Positions 11,966 through 23,086 of a DNA stretch of 64,000 bases are shown here, piece by piece. This stretch comes from Linnemannia schmuckeri. Lineage: Eukaryota > Mortierellomycota > Mortierellomycetes > Mortierellales > Mortierellaceae. The stretch spans positions 310,001 through 374,000 of the forward strand of contig JANATG010000007.1 of NCBI GenBank assembly GCA_029449235.1. Direction: 5' to 3'. Both the position numbers and the translations under genes were made by a program. How positions within the stretch are numbered: position 1 is the first letter of the stretch; every line of letters starts with the position of its first letter. Under the pieces are notes generated by a model. That model was not told where the DNA came from. It searched no databases and saw only the letters and a program-made list of their open reading frames with translations.

Positions 11966-13507
11966 TTATGCAAGGATAAGAGCGGCAGCAGCAGCGGCGG
12001 CGGCAGCAGCAAAGACACCAGAGACGGCAACAGACGAGGCGCCGCTCTTGTTCTTGGGGTCAATGATGGTGGGGCCCGAAGCAGTTCCGTTACCAGAGCC
12101 ACCAGCACCAGCAGAGGGAGTAGCACCCTTGGAGGAGGTAGGCTGACCGGGGGTGGTACCGGAGGGGAGGGTAGGCATGGGGGCAGTGGAACCGGCCTGG
12201 TAAGGCTGAGCATCAGACTCGCAACCAGCAACGGAAGCAAAGTTGATCTTGCGGGCAATACCGAGAGGGAGCAACTTCAAGGCAACGTTAACAGTCAAGG
12301 AAGAAACATCGTGCTCGAGGCAGTAGAAACCCTTGGCCTTGTCGCCGGCAACATAGGTATCAAGGGACTTGGAGAAAGTAGCAATGACCTGGGCCTCAGT
12401 CATAGTAGGGATTCTCCAGTCGTTGGTGTCGAAAGCATCACCGGTCCAGTCCACAGGGATGTAGCCGAGCTTCTTGAGGACGAAGCGGACACGGTTGTTG
12501 ATATCTCCGTATGGGGGACGCATGTACTTGAGGCGGAGACCGGTGGCCTCCATGACGGCCTTCTCGGTCCACTTCATCTCGGCAACAATCTGTTCGTTGG
12601 TCAGGGTGGTCAAGGCGTGGTGAGACCAGGTGTGGGAGGCTAAGTGGTGGCCCTCGGCGACCTCACGCTTGAGGGTGTCGGGGTACTGGATAGCGTTGGA
12701 GCCGATGACGAAGAAGGAGGCGGAAAGCTTGTTGGTCTTGAGGTAATCCAAGAGGGTGGGGGTGAAGGTCGAGGGACCGTCGTCGAAGGTCAGACCCCAG
12801 GTGTTGGGTGCGGCGCAGGCGGTGATATCGTCGGCGGCACATCCATCGCAAGTCCAGTAGCACCTGCACAGAGAGGAATGGTAGGAGGTGGAGAAAGGAA
12901 AGGGGAAGGGGAAGAGATATTAACAAAGGCGGATATGGTTAGAACGACCGTTTGTTTTTGAAACCAAGGGAAATAATAAAACGAGAGAGAGAGAGAGAAT
13001 GCGAGTTGAGAGCAACAAGGGATGGAATGGCACGGTGGAGACGCGGAAAAGCGAGTATGAGTGCGAGCGAGTGTACAAGTGATCTAGAGTGCAGGACACT
13101 ATAGTTCGGAACAGACGAACGCAAGTGTCAGAGAGCTCTTATTTTTCCATCCCTCTCTCTCGCTCACTCGCTTCCGCACATACACCAATGACCTTTTCTT
13201 TGTTTGTGCCATTGCTGTCTGTTGTTCTCATATCAAGATAGGCCTTGCTGGCATGTATTGTTACGCATTCAAAAGAAACTTACTCGTTGGCAATTGGGGG
13301 GTTGGGGCAGGCGGGAGGAGCACCCTTGTGAAGCTCGATGACAGGAGCGCCAGTCAAGTCAATCTCCTTCAACCAGGCAATGACCTCGGGCGAGTTAACG
13401 GGGGGGACCTCATTGACTTTGGGGTAGAGGGCGGGGTTGATTTGAGCCTTGACAGCGGCAATGGTCAACAGGAGAACCGTGAAGGATGAGGCAAGGAACT
13501 TGACCAT
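11966..13507 (-). CDS. Chitin deacetylase (NodB domain, carbohydrate esterase 4), GPI-anchored
   Basis: Removes acetyl groups from chitin to make chitosan at the cell wall. Exons 13507-13284 and 12863-11966 (GTAAGT/CAG, phase 2) give 373 residues. A signal peptide is present (MVKFLASSFTVLLLTIAAVKA). The NodB motifs are visible in order: TFDDGPS at about 100-106 (catalytic base and metal Asp), HLASHTWSHH at about 150-157 (metal-binding His), RPPYGD at about 190, DTNDW, and LEHDV near the end of the domain (catalytic His). A Cys-rich segment (CYWTCDGCAADD) follows the splice junction. The tail is Gly/Ser/Thr-rich and ends in a hydrophobic poly-Ala stretch closing in LILA, typical of a GPI signal. 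All catalytic motifs are intact, so the enzyme should be active. Mucoromycete walls are rich in chitosan, which fits. Confidence 0.95.
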
Positions 13508-16063
13508 ATTGGAGGGTATGTGAGGTAAGAGGAAGGGTTTGAGAGAAGAGGGTATGAGGGTATGGCTAAGGGTTGAGGGGTCGTTAAAAGAGAGGAAGGG
13601 GCAAAGAAGTGAACGGGGAGAATGTCCTTCTAGCAAAAGAGAGTTGAATTTTTGATAGGTTGGAGAAGGAGGAAGGGAGGAATGGATGTGAAGAAGAAAA
13701 GAGAAGAAAAGAAAAGAGAAAAAAAACGACGTGCGATATATTTATACAAAGGGTTGGCCCAGATAGCGTTTGCCTTTAGTCGTGGCTCAAACTGTGTGTA
13801 TTACGGGTAAACTGGTAAGCGAAAAGAAAAAAGAGCTCCCAATATAACGGTGACAAACTATGAACAACAAACAAGAAGGCCGAATAGGGGTCCAGGGGGG
13901 CGAGATGGACAAAAAAGAAGAGAAAGGGAATCGAAATTCAATCGGAGGGAGGAGGGAGAAGGCAGATGGATCAGTAGGAAGTGAACCAGGGACAACAACT
14001 GAGTAACAAAGCAATTCGATCCAGTTAAGAAAAAAAAATCAACTCATTTTGGCAAAACCCTAAGTGTGTGAGCCCTTTCTTTTTCTCTCTGTTTGTGTCT
14101 CTCGCTATGTATGAGTGAGTGCTGTTGTTTCTTTTGGCCTGCACTCTTTTTGGTTTCTTTAGTTCAGTTCCAGCTAGACACTCAGAATACCGAGGGTATG
14201 AATGAACAACTCCAACGCCTTCCCTCGAGTTAAAATAGACTTGTTCACTCGTTAACTTTTACAACTTGTCTCCCTTTCTTATTTGTCCGTTTGCCTTTCA
14301 TGCTTTCAATAAGAATCTGCAAGGCAGAGGCCAACAACAAGGAAAGCAAATGGCATTGAGTGTATGCCACAGCGCACGCAAACAACAACGAAAAAAAGGC
14401 AGAGGTAGAGGGATGTTATTTTCTTCGGCGATAATCCTATTGCTGCGTCTCCTCTCCCTCTCACGATCTCTCTCTCCCTCTCTCTGTCCTTTTCCCGGTG
14501 TGTGTCTGCACATGAACAAGCCCAGTTGTTCAACTAATAAAAAATAGGCAAATATACCTTTTCAGTTGTTGAGAGCCTTTTATTTGTGCTCACTTTTTTT
14601 TCTCTTTTCGTAAATGAATTGCGACGAATTTAACTCTCTATGTGTGTGAATGGACTGGGTTTGGCCTATTAGGGAGCAGAGGACTCCAGCAAGAGGGACA
14701 GAAGGGAGAAGAGAGGGAACGAGGGCATGAACGATGGGGGCAAGGTTCTCCTTTCTCAGCGTTGATTGGGCTGGGGTTGAATTGCATTTTATCTCATTTT
14801 GGAAGCTGCACAAGGTCTGCTGGATATTACTACCTATCCATCACTCTCATTCTTATTCCGAGGACAGGCGGAGGGACAGGGGTCAGAAGGGCTGTAGAGC
14901 ACCAAGTACACTTTCATTCCAAAAGTAGACAGCTTGCTTTTGTAGTTGAGCGACAAAGGTCATCAACCACACTTTTTGGTTATTTTCGTTCTAATCCCAG
15001 CCCTACTCCTAATCCAGTCCAGTTTTTTTTCTGTGCTCTTGTTTTGGAGGTTTGATAACAGAAAAAGACCTCAAAATAACGGCATAACTGGGAAATGAGC
15101 ATGCATAAGAACAATTGTAGATACATGAATGATGTCGACGAGGAAGGAAAGAGAGAAAAGGGTACATGGACAGGAAGGGTACAATTTTGTGATGGGAGGA
15201 GGAAGGTGAGGGCGGAGAGTGGAGAGATAACATCGACAGGTGAGGTACCTATGTGACTACTACTTGCCACACGGCTACGGCTGTGCGGATTTATTGTTTT
15301 ACGTTCTTCTCGAGATAACGGCGCTGGATGGAAGGGTGGACGGGTGTTGAAGGCGTGGGCGTGGGCGTGGGCGCCCGACGATCGTTGAGTTTGTTGTTTT
15401 GTGTGTGTGTTACAGTTGATAACCAAATCTATTCGATCACAAGCTCGGCAAAGGAGGTGCAAAAAAGCGACAACGAAACTCGAACCTATGTATTAATAGC
15501 TGCAGCCTGCCCTCTTGAAGAGAAGTACCTACGCCAACAGCCTAGATATTGCTGTTTGTCGTTGTTACATACAGAGGGACCGAGACTTAAAGCTACCCAT
15601 GGGATCTGCTGTGCCTTGTTTCCATGCCAATTACTGACATGGACATATCTTACTTCCTCTCGTTCTCTCTTTCTCTCCTCTTTTTCTCCTTATTTCTATC
15701 TCTCCTATATTTCTTCACTCCTTGTTTGCTAGTGTGCACACTCACACGAGTCCTCTCTGTTTTTCTGTCCCTCTCTCTCTCTCTGTCTCCTATAGTATTC
15801 CCCCGCATCAATGTGACTTTGCCAGGAGAAAAGCAAGAAAACTCCTTAAATAAAGTACAATGGGTACCCTCTCAACTGAAACCTAGGAACTCTATCTTTC
15901 AGTAGCAAGAAATAAACAGCACACGGTAATATAATGGCGCCGCTCTCTTTCTTAGAAGTGTAAAAAAAGCCGGGTATATTTATCCATGGTGGGAATGGGA
16001 GGGAGAGGATGGGTTGTTAAAGTTTGTCAGGAAGGGAGGAGAAGTAAGCGAAGATGTTGCGTG

Positions 16064-16099
<36 letters not shown>

Positions 16100-16376
16100 G
16101 TAGACGAAGTGTCGTGCTTTGGTATTCTTAGAAGGAAGGGCCGAGGATTTTGTCTCCCAGACCGTTCATCAGTTTGCCTGACCTGACAGGGATATCACCC
16201 ATCACCTCCCAACGGTCGATCAAGCGAATTTAAATTTTATCGATATCTTAAGGGGTGTGCGGTCTTCAGCAACGGACGCGTCCCATAAGTCCAAAGAGCA
16301 AGGCACCCCACGGCCACTGTCTGTCATTACATCTCACTCACCAGGAAACCGACTACACACAGCAACATCTACAACA
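13508..16376. other. Intergenic between divergent genes
   Basis: No supported gene. Serves as promoter space for the chitin deacetylase (left) and MED18 (right). It holds CT-rich tracts near 14455-14490 and 15660-15790 and a 34-base T run at 16065-16098. ORFs seen are low complexity. Confidence 0.5.
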
Positions 16377-17163
16377 ATGGCGGTACCAGGAGGAGCACAG
16401 GGCGGCGCGTCATTCGAATGCAGTCTCACAGGACAAGTCCTCACCGGCCAGTTCCGTCCCCTCTACGATCGCCTCTTGGGTCTCTGTGAACATGCCGCCC
16501 ATTCAAAGATGTTCGAGCACGAGTTGAAATTCTCCCCCGCTGGTAAAATACACAGCTCCCCTTCACAGGCCGACTGTTTTCTGGCTAATTGGAAGGAAGG
16601 AGATAGTTGGCGCATCCGCTTTTCTATTTTCGCAATTGAGAAGTCCTTTAACATATTTGGCTGGCCGCTTTATCTGTTTATTTATTTTTTAATAGTCCAG
16701 AGGCCGATGTACTCTGCGAGGAACGACGAGGTGCATTTGAGGCTGAGGGTCAAGTTGACAGTTCTGGACAATGGTAGCAACAATCAACCCAGTTCTCCAA
16801 TCGGATATGAGAACGGCAGGAAGAAGAGATTAAGGTCATCTACCGTCAACGGCGATATTATCAACAATACAGCACCAGCGACAACAGCGGATGTAGAGAT
16901 GGCTTCAAGTATCCAGGAGAACAAAGAGATGCCAGCACCAGCACCAGCATTTGCACCAGTACAAGCAATAGGAGCAAGAGGAGCAGCAGTGACGCACCAT
17001 CACCACAATCCCAAGACGGTGGTCAATAGGCAGTATCAATTGTGTCAATATGGCCACCCAGAACCCGGTAGGAATCTAGTTGTCCGGTCGGCGATCTTGG
17101 TCAAGATTCATGGTGACGCCTTTGGATTCATGACATTGCTTGGATACGGGTAAGGACCTCTTG

Positions 17164-17197
<34 letters not shown>

Positions 17198-17743
17198 GTT
17201 TTACCTTTTGTCGGTGAAAGTGCGGGTAGAGGTGGTATGGAATAGAGAGAATAATTGAGTGCGGATTTTATCAAGCCTTGTGTTTTCGTTTATTTATTAT
17301 GTTGCCGAATAGGTTTGAGGAGGAGTATGTGAGGAGAGGATACAACTTTATGTACAACAATATCTGCAGGATATCAGTCTTCCGTGAATACAAGGTAAAC
17401 AAAGCAAAATTATCAAAGTGTAATCCCTTCCAACACCCACCTACCTATGCGTATTTATCTTACGCCACTTGGAATTTCAGTCCTACTCTAAGCACGTCTT
17501 TGCTAATGGCCCCCCACTGTCTCGTTTTCTACTATGAAAAAACAGTTGTCGAAGCAGCATGACGCATTTTCGGCAATAGTGCCTGAGGAGGAGACTGTAG
17601 GAGGAGCTGCTGCCGAGGCGGCGTCCCCGTGGCAGGTCGAGATCACATCGAGTTTTGTCTCTCAGGAGAACGTCAATTCGATGTCGGAGGAGATCAACCT
17701 TGTCCGCAACTTGCTTGCTGGATCTGTAGGTTTCCAGCAGTGA
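16377..17743 (+). CDS. MED18: Mediator complex subunit 18
   Basis: Head-module subunit of Mediator, which links transcription factors to RNA polymerase II in the nucleus. Four exons: 16377-16542, 16696-17149, 17313-17394 and 17546-17743, giving 299 residues with consistent phases. Family features: an N-terminal ECSLTGQVL...LYDRLLGLCE segment matching the family's LLQG...LIHRLRGLC region; a central RNDEVHLRLRVKLTV strand; and the diagnostic GYGFEEEYVRRGYNFMYNN block, matching the animal segment in which MGF is followed by EFVAKGH. The C-terminus has PWQVEITSSFVSQENV and a final EEINLVRNLL helix. A low-complexity insert (Asn, Ala/Pro, His runs) sits between the halves. The first intron is 153 bp, a multiple of three without in-frame stops, so its retention would keep the frame open. 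Confidence 0.9.
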
Positions 17744-18029
17744 GAGAATAGAAACAGCTGGTTTCTTTGACATAGTATAAAAAAAGGTTCGCCTATGCCC
17801 ATAGTGAAAGCAATCAATTTCGGATCACAACACATTTCGCCCTCTAAGCCACTAAAAAAAAAGAAAATGCCTTGCATTATTTTTTGCCAGTCCCAACTCG
17901 ACCAAAGCGGCTTCAGGACAAAAGAAAGCGTAGAACCTGTGTCCTTCGTTCTTTCATTCGTCCATTCACCTTGTTTTGCATCGACCACACCCCTCCTCTC
18001 ATCACCAATCACAGCAACGTCACACAACC
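17744..18029 (+). other. Short spacer between MED18 and RCL1
   Basis: About 290 bp between tandem plus-strand genes, holding the MED18 3' end and the RCL1 promoter. The last about 90 bases are C/T- and C/A-rich. No other feature seen. Confidence 0.5.
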
Positions 18030-20248
18030 ATGTCGAAGATATTGAAGTTTGAGGGCCACAACTACTTCCGCCAACGCCTGGTTCTCGCCACCCTCTCGGG
18101 AAAGATCTTGAAGATTGAAAAGATTCGCTCGAACGATGCCAACCCCGGTCTCAGAGGCAAGTTCCTTCTTTTTGGCTCATTCGTTATTGTTTCTTCTTCT
18201 TTTTTTTTTTTTTCTTTTCGTCGTCGCTGTCGAACGAGCGAACGAACGAACAAAAAATCTGTTTATGGAAAAATAAATATAAAGGCATTAGGCGAATGAA
18301 AATGAAAAAAAAAAAACGTTCGTAGTTTTTAACAAGTAATGCTTTATGTTTGTTTTGTGATTCAATTGGTATCTAGATTTCGAGGCTAGTTTCTTGAGAT
18401 TGTTGGAGAAGGTCACTAATGGAGCAACGATCGAGATCAGCTACACAGGTACAACAAACGATCTCCCCCATCTTTTTAGGTCAAGGGAAGGCTGCGCAAA
18501 GCATTGAGTATCAGGAACAAGAAATCACAAATTCGGCAAGCAAAGGAACAGCTAGGAATCATAAGGACTGGCATCCATGGATCAAAGGACAGGACATATG
18601 ATCATTCGTAACTGAACACTGTATTTCTCGTTCACGGTCACCATATCCAGACCCTACCATACCGATCACCTTCATTTTCGAGAGCTGAACGGAACACAAC
18701 CAAAAATGCACTTCGAAAGGTCGGATCGATAAACTAACTGTTGGATGTTATTTTTGAATAGGTACTTCAATTGTGTACAAGCCAGGTGTGATTGTTGGAG
18801 GCAAGGTGTACCATGACTGTGGAACTTCCAGAGCTGTCGGTTACTTCCTGGAACCCCTGATTGCCCTTGGCCCCTTCTCCAAGAGCCCCATGAACGTCAC
18901 CTTGAACGGAATCACCAACGACAACGTCGACATTTCCGTAAGTCTTCACACTTCTACTTTCGAAAACGAGCGATTAATTGGGCGGATCAGTACGCAGGAT
19001 TCGTGAACAGGAAGGAGCATACGGGAACTTGGATATCAAGGCAAAGGACTGGAGAGTAGATGAGCAAGGAGAATTTGAATAATTTGCTGGAACAATTCAC
19101 ATGGAGAGGATATGTTACGTCCAGCGTGACGCGTCGGCGCTTGTCCCATGATATTTTCTCCGCCATGCTAACCAAGTCTCATTTATGCATATGATAGGTT
19201 GATACCATTCGCACAGTATTGCTCCCACAGCTGAAGAAGTTTGGAATTGAGGATGGACTGGAGCTCGATGTAAGTTATCGTTGCAACTAGAATGAATTGC
19301 GGTCTACGACTTTTAGCACGGCCTCCAGCAAAAGAAACTCGTTATTAATTACAAAATTACAACCTGTAGATCCCTGTTCGTGGAGCACCACCAAATGGAG
19401 GCGGAAAGGTCATTTTCAGATGCCCTATTGTCCGGTCCCTGAAGCCCATTCAGTTCACAGACGAGGGTCGCATCAAGAGAATCCGCGGTGTCGCGTAAGT
19501 TATATTAATCATCGTTGCTATGGTCTCTTCTCATTCTTGATATATATGCCTTCTGTGCTAACATCTCATTTTTCTCACGCAACAATAATCTTCGAATAAA
19601 AAAATAGATACTGCACGCGTGTGGCGCCACAGTTCTCGAACCGTATGGTGGATTCGGCACGAGGCATGCTGGACTATGTGAACGATATCAATATTGCGGC
19701 AGTACATTATCAGGGCGACAAATCAGGTCTCTCCCCCGGATTTGCCATCTCATTATTGGCAAAGACTACAACTTCTGCGTTCTATTCTGCAGAATTGGCT
19801 GGTGGGCCCGGTCAGGCCCCCGAGGATGTAGGGTTGCAGGCGGCAAGGATGTTGTTGTCGGAGATTCGGAAGGGTGGCTGTGTGGATTCGATCTCGCAGA
19901 CTCTGGTCTTGTTGATGATGGTTCTGGGACCTAATGATGTTAGCAAAGTCCGTGTTGGCGAGCTCACCCCTTTCACGTAAGTTTACCTTGTTTCGTTGTT
20001 TTTGTCTTTTGTTTGTTGTTTTGAAATTGGTGGTATGTTTTACTTACCACAATTTTTTTTTTTGTTTTTTGAACTTCATGATGAACAGGATTCAGTATCT
20101 TCGTGATTTGCAGGACTTTTTCGGATCGACGTTCAAGATTACACAGGAGACGGATAACGACAAGGTGGTCCTTGGAGCAGCACCCGACACGTTATTGATG
20201 ACATGTGTCGGTATTGGCTACGTCAACACCAACAAGAAGGCTACATAA
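18030..20248 (+). CDS. RCL1: RNA 3'-terminal phosphate cyclase-like protein
   Basis: Nucleolar protein of the small-subunit processome that works with the GTPase Bms1 in early pre-18S rRNA cleavage; it has the cyclase fold without cyclase activity. Seven exons: 18030-18156, 18377-18448, 18762-18937, 19198-19269, 19370-19494, 19608-19976 and 20089-20248. The 366-residue product matches the family's usual length (about 365-375). Recognisable blocks are FEGHNYFRQRLVLATLSGK at the N-terminus, GGKVYHDCGTSRAVGYFLEP, IPVRGAPPNGGGKVIFRCP, RIRGVAYCTRVAPQFSNRM and GGCVDSISQTLVLLMMVLGP. All blocks are intact. The first intron uses a GC donor (AGAG then GCAAGT at 18157), which phase and protein similarity both require. 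An AATAAA-type signal follows near 20355. Confidence 0.97.
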
Positions 20249-20795
20249 GCACAATGCAGTGTTTTTGTGATTGTTGTTTAGTGTTCGAGATTTCTTTTTC
20301 TTTCCATTCTTCTCTTTTTTTGCTACCATTTGCATCCTTCCTCATCCTCACATAATAAATTCACTTTTTTGCATGTTATACATCTGTTGCAGAAGGCTTT
20401 GGTTGAAATAACGAGGGTGCTGGTTTACTTTATTGAGGGTGTTCGTTCTGCGACTGTGCATTAGTAGACTCATCCGAAGAACATGGGGCAGTTGAGGCAT
20501 CATACACGGCTCTTTCAGACATGAATATTGACACTGAGAAAAAAAAAGAAAAGGTCTCCTCGGGCAGGTGCCATCCTCCGAATGACAAACTGAGGATTTC
20601 AGGATTGAACCCCCAAAGAGTTGGAAAAAGAAAAGAATACCTCTTTTCCTCCCCCCTCCCCCCCCCCCCCCCCCGCCAAGAAAGAACAGAAAAGGGTAGG
20701 ATAAGGAGGAGGTGAGGTATGTTACATATTATCCGTCTCCGGCGTGCGCCATAGCCATTAAACCGACAAGCGAACAGCACAAGATGAAGGATTGA
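20249..20795. other. Intergenic, 3' region of RCL1
   Basis: Holds the RCL1 3' UTR, with a TAATAAAT signal near 20354, and a C-rich run at about 20651-20674. No gene seen. Confidence 0.5.
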
Positions 20796-21104
20796 TCATG
20801 TTCGAAGATCCCTCCAGTTTGTCGACCCTTGTATCGATGCTCCCATATTTCCCGCATCCAGTGGTTTGCTAGACAAAGCAAAGGTAAGGCAAAAGCCGGA
20901 GACCGAATAAACGAAAACAATAACAATAGCAACAAACAATAAAAGCAGGCAACAGCAAAGTGAACATGGGTTAGTTAGACTTGCCCGTCGTGCTTTTGCT
21001 TTGTCTGTCCTATTTAGGAGGCCAGAGAGCAAAGAGTGCAAAGGGTGTCGACCTTTTGCACCATTGCTATTGTCTTTGCCACTGCCATTGCCATTCAATG
21101 CCAT
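20796..21104 (-). CDS. Possible small single-pass membrane protein
   Basis: A 102-residue ORF starting MALNGNGSGKDN, with a basic N-terminal half, one clear hydrophobic segment (CSLCCCLLLLFVAIVIVFVY) and a short outer tail. The charge arrangement would suit a type II membrane protein. There is no homology I recognise, and a dispersed repeat copy begins just upstream (about 21170-21320), so it may be a chance ORF. Confidence 0.25.
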   Translation of the reverse strand: MALNGNGSGKDNSNGAKGRHPLHSLLSGLLNRTDKAKARRASLTNPCSLCCCLLLLFVAIVIVFVYSVSGFCLTFALSSKPLDAGNMGASIQGSTNWRDLRT

Positions 21105-21169
21105 TGTATCGGTCCCAATAGGCTGGTGTATCGATGAACTGAAATCACAGTCGAAAAGGGCGATAGAGG

Positions 21170-21320
21170 CGAGCGCACCCTCTGGGAGTGAGTTGACTGT
21201 TGTTTCTCGCATTCCTCGAAACGATAGCATATGATACTATCGAATCGATTCACTTGAGCCACGACAACGATTCTCATCCAGAGGGCGTATCCAGTACATC
21301 CAAGTGAGCTACCATGTGTA
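21170..21320 (+). repeat. Dispersed repeat, copy 1
   Basis: Similar along its length to 54834-55000. Shared blocks include CTGGGAGTGAG, TTTCTCGCATTCCTCGAAAC, CCATCGA/CTATCGA and GGCGTATCCAGTACATCC, ending at ACCATGTGT. Both copies are diverged, so the element is old. Confidence 0.8.
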
Positions 21321-21919
21321 ATTTCCATTGTCGTTATCGTCTTGGGGTCCTAAAGGTGTCGTTGTGCTGGCAGTTGTTAGTTGATGAGCTGAGGGGCTTT
21401 GTTGATTGATGCTTTTTGTTATTGTCGCATCGATAGCAAGCCAACAAAGAGCGTACCGCAGAACGGGCAGGGTGGTGATGCAATTGCGGTGATGATGTTA
21501 TTGTGTTACGATTGCCTCTGTGTTGCTGAGAGGCTGTTGTTATTTGATGGTTAATTGCTTTTTGCTATTGTTTACTAGCGCCGAGGGCGATGACAGAGGC
21601 GTTGGCGTTGGTCATGCTCCCAATCGGTCCCGACTCCTGTTGTTTCCTGCTACAAGCTCCGTGGGTTATCCTCTTTCGAATTATGATGTATGTGAAGGGA
21701 GAAAGGAAAAGGAGTCAGGGAGAGGGAAAGGGATACGAAAGAGAAGAAGAGTGGTCTTGGGAGTCGATGAACCTTTGGGAAGAAGGATGTAGTTTGAAGG
21801 GTGGAGTAGGTACTATGGCATTTGAGGGATTTCGTGACGGCAAAAGCTTCATAATATATGTAGGGACTAAATGTGAAATAATTTGAAAATACCTGCAAAT
21901 TAACCTTCAAATGAGACTG

Positions 21920-22003
21920 CTTTTATAATTTACACGGTGTAGATTAAGGCTTTGATACGCATGGCGTAGATTATGGTTTTTGAGTTACACGGCGTGAATC
22001 ATA
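21920..22003 (+). repeat. Imperfect tandem repeat, about three units
   Basis: Three spaced variants of a short unit: TTACACGGTGTAGATTA, then a CATGGCGTAGATTATGG form, then TTACACGGCGTGAATCAT. The units are diverged. No function is apparent. Confidence 0.45.
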
Positions 22004-23086
22004 TTTCCTTTCTCCTTTCTGTAAATGAAAGCAATGTCGTCTGTGCACAAAAAAAGGAGCTGTTACACAGTCGAATTAGCACCATCGAAAAAAAAAAAAA
22101 AAAAGAGAACGGTATTCCAGTCAGAGAGAAAAGAGCCGAATGAACAATCAGCTCCTCCTAGTCCTAGTCCATGAAATGAAGAGGTGAAGGAGGGGCTAGA
22201 ACCATGACCTCTGAGGTTGAGGAATGTTGCTTGATCTCTTTTTGAGTCCCCGCATATTTTTGTTGTACTGTAGAAGATTGTTGGTCCCATGTTTTTGTTT
22301 CCCACGGGAATCAGAGCGAGAAAGTGAGAGGAGCAGGTTGGTTAATGTCCGATCGATCCTTGCGGAGACAAAAAAAAGAGGAGCGCAACGATGTGTGTGC
22401 AGTGTGCAGTGTAGACGGAAATCGTTCTGGGCTTTGTCGATGTTTTTGAGAGCAGCATTCGGGATGATAGTGGGGTCGGTGAGGGGGAGGAAGGTGTTCG
22501 ATTGGTGGTGGTTGTACATTTCCCTATTCGTCCTATGTTTGCTTGCTGTTTGTTTGTGTGTACACGGCGCAAGAAATGAAAAGTGCGGTGCCTGAATGAT
22601 ATGTAGACTCTTTGTCCTCTTCTTTCACGGTTGACACCCTCCGTACCACATGCTTGCCATCGTCTGTATGTGTGTGCAGCTACATAGGACTGGGTGCATA
22701 CTTTTCACTTACTTCTTTTGTGTGTTCTTTGTTCATTTTTGTTTATCTCTTCTTCTCTCCTCGCCACCTCTTCTTTCTCTTCTTCTGTTCACTCGTCACT
22801 CTTCCTTCCTTCATTCTTCTTCTTCTTCTCCTCCACTCATCTCTCATTCCTTACTTTCATTCTTCCTTTCTTTCTTCTTTCTCTCATTTCTTCATTTCCG
22901 CCATCATTCTTTTCACTTTTAGTCATCTGACACAGAGACCGTTAATTTCCCTCTCCTGAACACACCCTCCCTAAGCACCACATACATACCTCTCACTAAT
23001 TCGTGGTGTTATTCTATCCCCCTCTTTTCCACAACTACATACAAACCAACACATACCCTCTTCTTCTCCCTCCACATTAAAACATC

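Larger units (their letters stand above)
21105..23086. other. Intergenic with repeat relics
   Basis: No supported gene. It holds the repeat copy at about 21170-21320, an imperfect tandem repeat near 21920-22003, and a pyrimidine-rich stretch (about 22600-23085) that is probably the promoter of the gene starting at 23087. Confidence 0.5.

Noticed and set aside
11897..12643. 248-residue Gly-rich ORF on the plus strand
   Set aside because: Antisense to the chitin deacetylase, whose catalytic motifs establish the minus-strand frame.
20555..20640. tRNA-like B box (GGTTCAATCC on the minus strand)
   Set aside because: No matching A box, acceptor stem or anticodon arm upstream; a chance match.
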